Below are positions 60,422 through 64,000 of a DNA stretch of 64,000 bases, in pieces. Each line of letters starts with the position of its first letter. Position 1 is the stretch's first letter. Made by a program: the position numbers and the translations under genes. The DNA lies in NCBI RefSeq assembly GCF_024170005.1, contig NZ_JALJXJ010000016.1:1-64000 (forward strand), in the 5' to 3' direction. Source of the DNA: Azospirillum lipoferum (lineage in GTDB: Bacteria > Pseudomonadota > Alphaproteobacteria > Azospirillales > Azospirillaceae). Below the pieces are notes generated by a model. It did no database searches. It was not told the DNA's origin and was given only the letters and a program-made list of their open reading frames with translations.

Positions 60422-62353
60422 TCAGATCACCCCACGCCGCCGCAGTTCCCCGATCACCTGGGCAACCATCTCGTCGGTGCCGTGTTCGGCGCCCTTCAGC
60501 GTGATCTCCGGCGCTTCCGGCGGCTCATAGGCGCTGTCGATGCCGGTGAAGTGAGGGAGCTGGCCGGCGCGGGCCTTCCTGTAGAGCCCCTTGGGGTCGC
60601 GGGCCTCGCAGACCTCCAGCGGGGTGTCCATGAAGATCTCCACGAACTCGCCCTCCTCCACCAGGGAACGCGCCATGCGGCGTTCCTCGCGGAAGGGGGA
60701 GATGAAGCTGACCAGCACGATCAGGCCGGCTTCCACCATCAGCTTCGCCACCTCGGCCACCCGGCGGATGTTCTCCACCCGGTCCTCGTCGGTAAAGCCC
60801 AGATCCCGGTTCAGGCCGTGGCGGACATTGTCGCCGTCCAGGATCATGGTGCGGCGGCCAAGGCTGTGCAGCTCCTGCTCCAGCCGGTCGGCGACGCTGG
60901 ACTTGCCGGAGCCGGACAGGCCGGTGAACCACAGCACGCAGGGCTTCTGCAGGCCACCGGCCCGCGCCGCCCTGTCCAGCTTCGACGCGTGGCGGTGGAT
61001 GTTGGAGGCGCGGCGCAGGGGGAAGCGGATCATGCCGCAGCCGGCGGTGGCGTTGGTCAGCCGGTCGATCAGGATGAAGCTGCCGGTCTCGCGGCTGTCG
61101 GCATAGGCGTCGAACGGGATCAGCCGGTCGAGCGCCAGATTGCAGAAGCCGACATCGTTGAGATCCAGATGCTTGGCGGCGGCATGCTCCTGGGTGTTGA
61201 CGTTGATGGCGTGCTTCAGCTCCGTCACCTGGGCGCCGACCGTCGCCGTGCCGGCGCGCAGCAGGTAGGAGCGGCCGGGCAGCAGCGGCTGCTCGTCCAT
61301 CCACACCACATGCGCCGCGAACTGGTCGGCGACCTCCGGCCGGCCGGCGGCGGCGACGATCATGTCGCCGCGGCTGGCATCGACCTCGTCGGCCAGCACC
61401 AGGGTGACCGCCTGTCCGGGCAGCGCCGTCTCCAGCTCGCCGTCCATGGTGACGATCCGCGCCACCCGGCTGGTCCGCCCGCCGGGCAGGATGGCGATGT
61501 CGTCGCCGGTGCGTACCGGTCCACCGACGACCGTGCCGCAGAAGCCGCGGAAATCCTGGTTCGGCCGGTTCACCCACTGCACCGCCAAGCGGAAGGCGCC
61601 CAGCTTCTCCTCGGCGGAAGCGTCCACGCTCTCCAGATGGCCGAGCAGGGTCGGGCCGCCGTACCAGCCCATATGCTCCGACGGTTTGGTGACGTTGTCG
61701 CCGGTGAGTGCCGAGACCGGGATGCAGGTGACCTCATCGAGGCCGATGCGCTGGGCGAAGACGCGGTAGTCGGCGGCGATGCGCTCGAAGGTCTCGCGGT
61801 CCCAGCCCACCGCATCCATCTTGTTGACCGCCAGCACGACATGGCGCACGCCCAGCAGCGAGACGATGGTGCTGTGGCGCCGGGTCTGGGTCAGCACGCC
61901 CTTGCGCGCGTCGACCAGCAGGACTGCGGCGTCGGCGGTGGAGGCGCCGGTGACCATGTTGCGGGTGTACTGCTCGTGGCCCGGCGTGTCGGCGACGATG
62001 AACTTGCGGCGGTCGGTGGTGAAGAAGCGGTAGGCGACGTCGATGGTGATGCCCTGCTCGCGCTCCGCCGCCAGCCCGTCGACCAGCAGGGCGAGGTCGA
62101 GCTGGCCGGCGCCGGCGGTGCCGAAGCGGCCGGAGTCCGCCTCCAGACTGGCCAGCTGGTCCTCGAACAGGCATTTGCAGTCGTAGAGCAGCCGGCCGAT
62201 CAGCGTCGACTTGCCGTCGTCCACCGAGCCGCAGGTGATGAAGCGCAGCAAATCCTTGCCGTTCTGGCGGGCCAGATATTCCTGTACTTCGGTCGCAATA
62301 TCCGAGGGGGCGATATCCGCGGAAGCGGCAACGGGATCGAGAAGCTTCGGCAT
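60422..62353 (-). CDS. cysNC: Bifunctional sulfate adenylyltransferase large subunit/APS kinase
   Basis: 643 residues from ATG 62353, which shares one base with the stop of cysD (TGATG). The GTPase part has [30 protein letters not shown] and NKMD. The C-terminal APS kinase begins near residue 475 with [15 protein letters not shown], then [16 protein letters not shown] and [20 protein letters not shown]. Together with CysD it makes APS, then PAPS. The fused form is the NodQ type. It is in an operon with cysD and a sulfotransferase. Confidence 0.95.
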   Translation of the reverse strand: MPKLLDPVAASADIAPSDIATEVQEYLARQNGKDLLRFITCGSVDDGKSTLIGRLLYDCKCLFEDQLASLEADSGRFGTAGAGQLDLALLVDGLAAEREQGITIDVAYRFFTTDRRKFIVADTPGHEQYTRNMVTGASTADAAVLLVDARKGVLTQTRRHSTIVSLLGVRHVVLAVNKMDAVGWDRETFERIAADYRVFAQRIGLDEVTCIPVSALTGDNVTKPSEHMGWYGGPTLLGHLESVDASAEEKLGAFRLAVQWVNRPNQDFRGFCGTVVGGPVRTGDDIAILPGGRTSRVARIVTMDGELETALPGQAVTLVLADEVDASRGDMIVAAAGRPEVADQFAAHVVWMDEQPLLPGRSYLLRAGTATVGAQVTELKHAINVNTQEHAAAKHLDLNDVGFCNLALDRLIPFDAYADSRETGSFILIDRLTNATAGCGMIRFPLRRASNIHRHASKLDRAARAGGLQKPCVLWFTGLSGSGKSSVADRLEQELHSLGRRTMILDGDNVRHGLNRDLGFTDEDRVENIRRVAEVAKLMVEAGLIVLVSFISPFREERRMARSLVEEGEFVEIFMDTPLEVCEARDPKGLYRKARAGQLPHFTGIDSAYEPPEAPEITLKGAEHGTDEMVAQVIGELRRRGVI

Positions 62354-63348
62354 CAGAAATAGCCTTCCTGCTTCTTCGCCTCCATCGAGGCGGCGGCGTC
62401 CTGGTCGATTACGCGGCCCTGCCGTTCCGAGCTGGTGGACAGCAGCATCTCGCGGATGATCTCGGGCAGGGTGGCGGCGGTGCTGCGCACGGCCCCGGTC
62501 AGCGGATAGCAGCCGAGCGTGCGGAAGCGCACCCAGGCCATCTCCGGCACCTCGCCGGGCCTCAGCGGCAGGCGGTCGTCGTCGACCATGATCAGCGTGC
62601 CGTCGCGCTCCACCACCGGACGGGGCCTGGCGAAATAGAGCGGCACCACCGGGATGGCCTCCTGGTGGATGTATTGCCAGATGTCCAGCTCGGTCCAGTT
62701 CGACAGCGGGAAGACGCGGATGCTCTCGCCCTTGTGGATGCGGCCGTTGTAGAGGCTCCACAGTTCCGGCCGCTGGTTCTTCGGCTCCCAGCGGTGGGTG
62801 GCCGTGCGGAAGGAGAAGATGCGCTCCTTGGCGCGGCTCTTCTCCTCGTCGCGGCGCGCCCCGCCGAAGGCGGCGTCGAAGCCATGGGCGTCGAGCGCCT
62901 GTTTCAGCGCTTGCGTCTTCATCACGTCGGTGTGGACGGCCGAGCCGTGGCTGAAGGGGCCGATGCCCTGGCGCACGCCGTCCCGGTTGATGTGGACCAT
63001 CAGGTCGACGCCGAGGTCCCGCGCCGTGCGGTCGCGGAATTCGATCATCTCCCGGAATTTCCAGGTCGTGTCGACATGCAGCAGCGGGAAGGGCGGCTTC
63101 GACGGGTGGAAGGCCTTCATCGCCAGATGCAGCAGAACCGCGCTGTCCTTGCCGACCGAATAGAGCATGACCGGCTTCTGGAACTGGGCCGCCACCTCGC
63201 GCATGATGTGGATGCTCTCCGCCTCCAGCCTTTGCAGGTGGGTGAGGCGGGCGGGCGTGGTCAGGATGGCGGGCAGGTCATCCCCGGGAACGGTGACGGG
63301 CCGGTCCTTGGCGACAGGGCGGGTGTCGAGCAGTAGGTCAAGCAGCAT
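62353..63348 (-). CDS. cysD: Sulfate adenylyltransferase small subunit
   Basis: 331 residues from ATG 63348 with AAGG 8 nt upstream. It has the PP-loop ATP-binding motif [20 protein letters not shown], followed by [17 protein letters not shown] and [20 protein letters not shown]. The family is usually about 300 residues; the extra length is a short N-terminal extension. The start overlaps the sulfotransferase stop by 11 bp. The NodP type is indistinguishable by sequence from CysD. Confidence 0.95.
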   Translation of the reverse strand: MLLDLLLDTRPVAKDRPVTVPGDDLPAILTTPARLTHLQRLEAESIHIMREVAAQFQKPVMLYSVGKDSAVLLHLAMKAFHPSKPPFPLLHVDTTWKFREMIEFRDRTARDLGVDLMVHINRDGVRQGIGPFSHGSAVHTDVMKTQALKQALDAHGFDAAFGGARRDEEKSRAKERIFSFRTATHRWEPKNQRPELWSLYNGRIHKGESIRVFPLSNWTELDIWQYIHQEAIPVVPLYFARPRPVVERDGTLIMVDDDRLPLRPGEVPEMAWVRFRTLGCYPLTGAVRSTAATLPEIIREMLLSTSSERQGRVIDQDAAASMEAKKQEGYF

Positions 63349-64000
63349 AGCCGGCCTTCTTCTGCATGTCTCCGGCCACGGCGTCGAACAGGGCCTGACG
63401 CTTGCGCGACCATTGGATCGGGCGCTTCGACGGGTCGAAGCCTTCGGGTTTCCTGACGGGGGTCCAGCTGACCTCGCCGTTGCTGCGCGAGGCGCGGGAC
63501 GATCCCAGGATGGGCAGGTCGCCGATCCGCTCGAACGGATAGCGGTCCTCGTCCAGCTCCAGAAAGCGCATGAGGTCGCGGGTGGTGCCGTCGGGGGCGG
63601 CCACCGCGTCTTCGAAGCGGACCAGCCGGCAGGCCTCAATGCTCATCCGGCTCTGCGCCTCCAGCGCCGCCTCGGTGCCGAAGCTCCACTCGCGGCAGAC
63701 GTCGGCGAAGGTCCGGCCCAGGAAGCGCAGCGGCCAGGTGTCGATGGTGGACTGCACGGCGCGGCGGCCGTCGCGCAGCACGATCAGGCAGCGCTCCGCC
63801 GGGAACAGATAGGGGAAATAGCGCAGCATCCGGGTGTGGGGCGACTTGATCACCACCGTCTTGCCGGCCGGGAACTCGGCTTCGATCCGGCGCAGGAAGC
63901 CGCTGACCATATAGCAGAAGGTCTCCAGATCGCCGAACGACTCCCGGTTGCGCCGGTAAAGGCGCAGGAAGCGTCCCTCATAGAGGCGCGCATCCTCCAC
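63338..64000 (-). CDS. Sulfotransferase (N-terminus outside window)
   Basis: At least 221 codons are visible; the frame is open at position 64000, where a GTG occurs but is probably internal. [20 protein letters not shown] matches the 3'-phosphate-binding region for PAPS, preceded by [20 protein letters not shown]. The P-loop-like 5'-phosphosulfate motif is expected upstream, outside the window. Overlap with cysD means it is co-transcribed with its donor-producing enzymes. The acceptor is probably a surface polysaccharide or lipid-linked glycan. Confidence 0.82.
   Translation of the reverse strand: MEDARLYEGRFLRLYRRNRESFGDLETFCYMVSGFLRRIEAEFPAGKTVVIKSPHTRMLRYFPYLFPAERCLIVLRDGRRAVQSTIDTWPLRFLGRTFADVCREWSFGTEAALEAQSRMSIEACRLVRFEDAVAAPDGTTRDLMRFLELDEDRYPFERIGDLPILGSSRASRSNGEVSWTPVRKPEGFDPSKRPIQWSRKRQALFDAVAGDMQKKAGYAA

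Overview
The window is high-GC DNA whose gene content points to an alphaproteobacterium of the Azospirillum/Rhodospirillales type. The main pointers are many tetratricopeptide (TPR)-fused glycosyltransferases, a nodPQ-like sulfate activation operon with a sulfotransferase, an infC gene apart from thrS/rpmI/rplT, and the UdgX/radical-SAM pair. The organism is an inference, because no rRNA or tRNA is present.

Region 1 (1-11790, minus strand) is one enormous uninterrupted reading frame that leaves the window at position 1. It encodes at least 3930 residues: a block of about 34 RTX-like 26-residue repeats, about 23 tandem Ig-like repeats of about 100 residues, a beta-sandwich segment, then a second block of 26-residue repeats. 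It looks like a giant secreted or surface adhesin.

Region 2 (12370-32874) is an island of polysaccharide or protein glycosylation enzymes. Most carry TPR repeats fused to a catalytic domain: GT11-like, GT2, four GT9-like GT-B enzymes plus a divergent fifth, a DxD GT-A enzyme, GT17, and an FkbM methyltransferase. A TPR-less GT4 enzyme lies among them. In the middle sits a ParA ATPase and a small RHH-like protein, surrounded by non-coding DNA with ten copies of the palindrome TCATGA, which looks like a partition cassette with centromere-like sites. One TPR-glycosyltransferase is preceded by a 21-codon leader ORF overlapping it as ATGA.

Region 3 (32900-36390) is a scar of mobile DNA: an IS3 orfA remnant, a HTH-protein pseudogene with two +1 frameshifts, a tyrosine recombinase, and several inverted repeats including a perfect 19-bp hairpin.

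Region 4 (36395-44982) holds aquaporin Z, a LuxR-type regulator, a receiver-like protein lacking its phospho-acceptor, GmhB, and a metal-resistance cluster. That cluster comprises an RcnA-type exporter with a CsoR/RcnR-type repressor and operator, a DUF411 protein, a Zn/Cd/Pb P-type ATPase, and a divergent MerR/CadR-type regulator with a perfect operator.

Region 5 (45103-56000) is mostly housekeeping: another TPR glycosyltransferase-like protein, a D-Ala-D-Ala carboxypeptidase with SPOR domain, a PAS hybrid histidine kinase, infC (probably starting at AUA) behind a 70-residue ORF, a YpfJ-type metalloprotease, a nucleotide-sugar dehydrogenase and a DUF2076 protein.

Region 6 (55888-64000) has a radical-SAM DNA-repair-linked gene and its usual partner UdgX. 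They are separated by a TnpB remnant and a strikingly AT-rich TPR-methyltransferase gene that looks acquired. The window ends with an overlapping sulfation operon (sulfotransferase, cysD, cysNC) that would supply PAPS and sulfate a glycan. Together the window encodes synthesis, decoration (fucose, heptose, methyl, sulfate, uronic acid) and perhaps localisation of surface glycoconjugates next to a giant surface protein.
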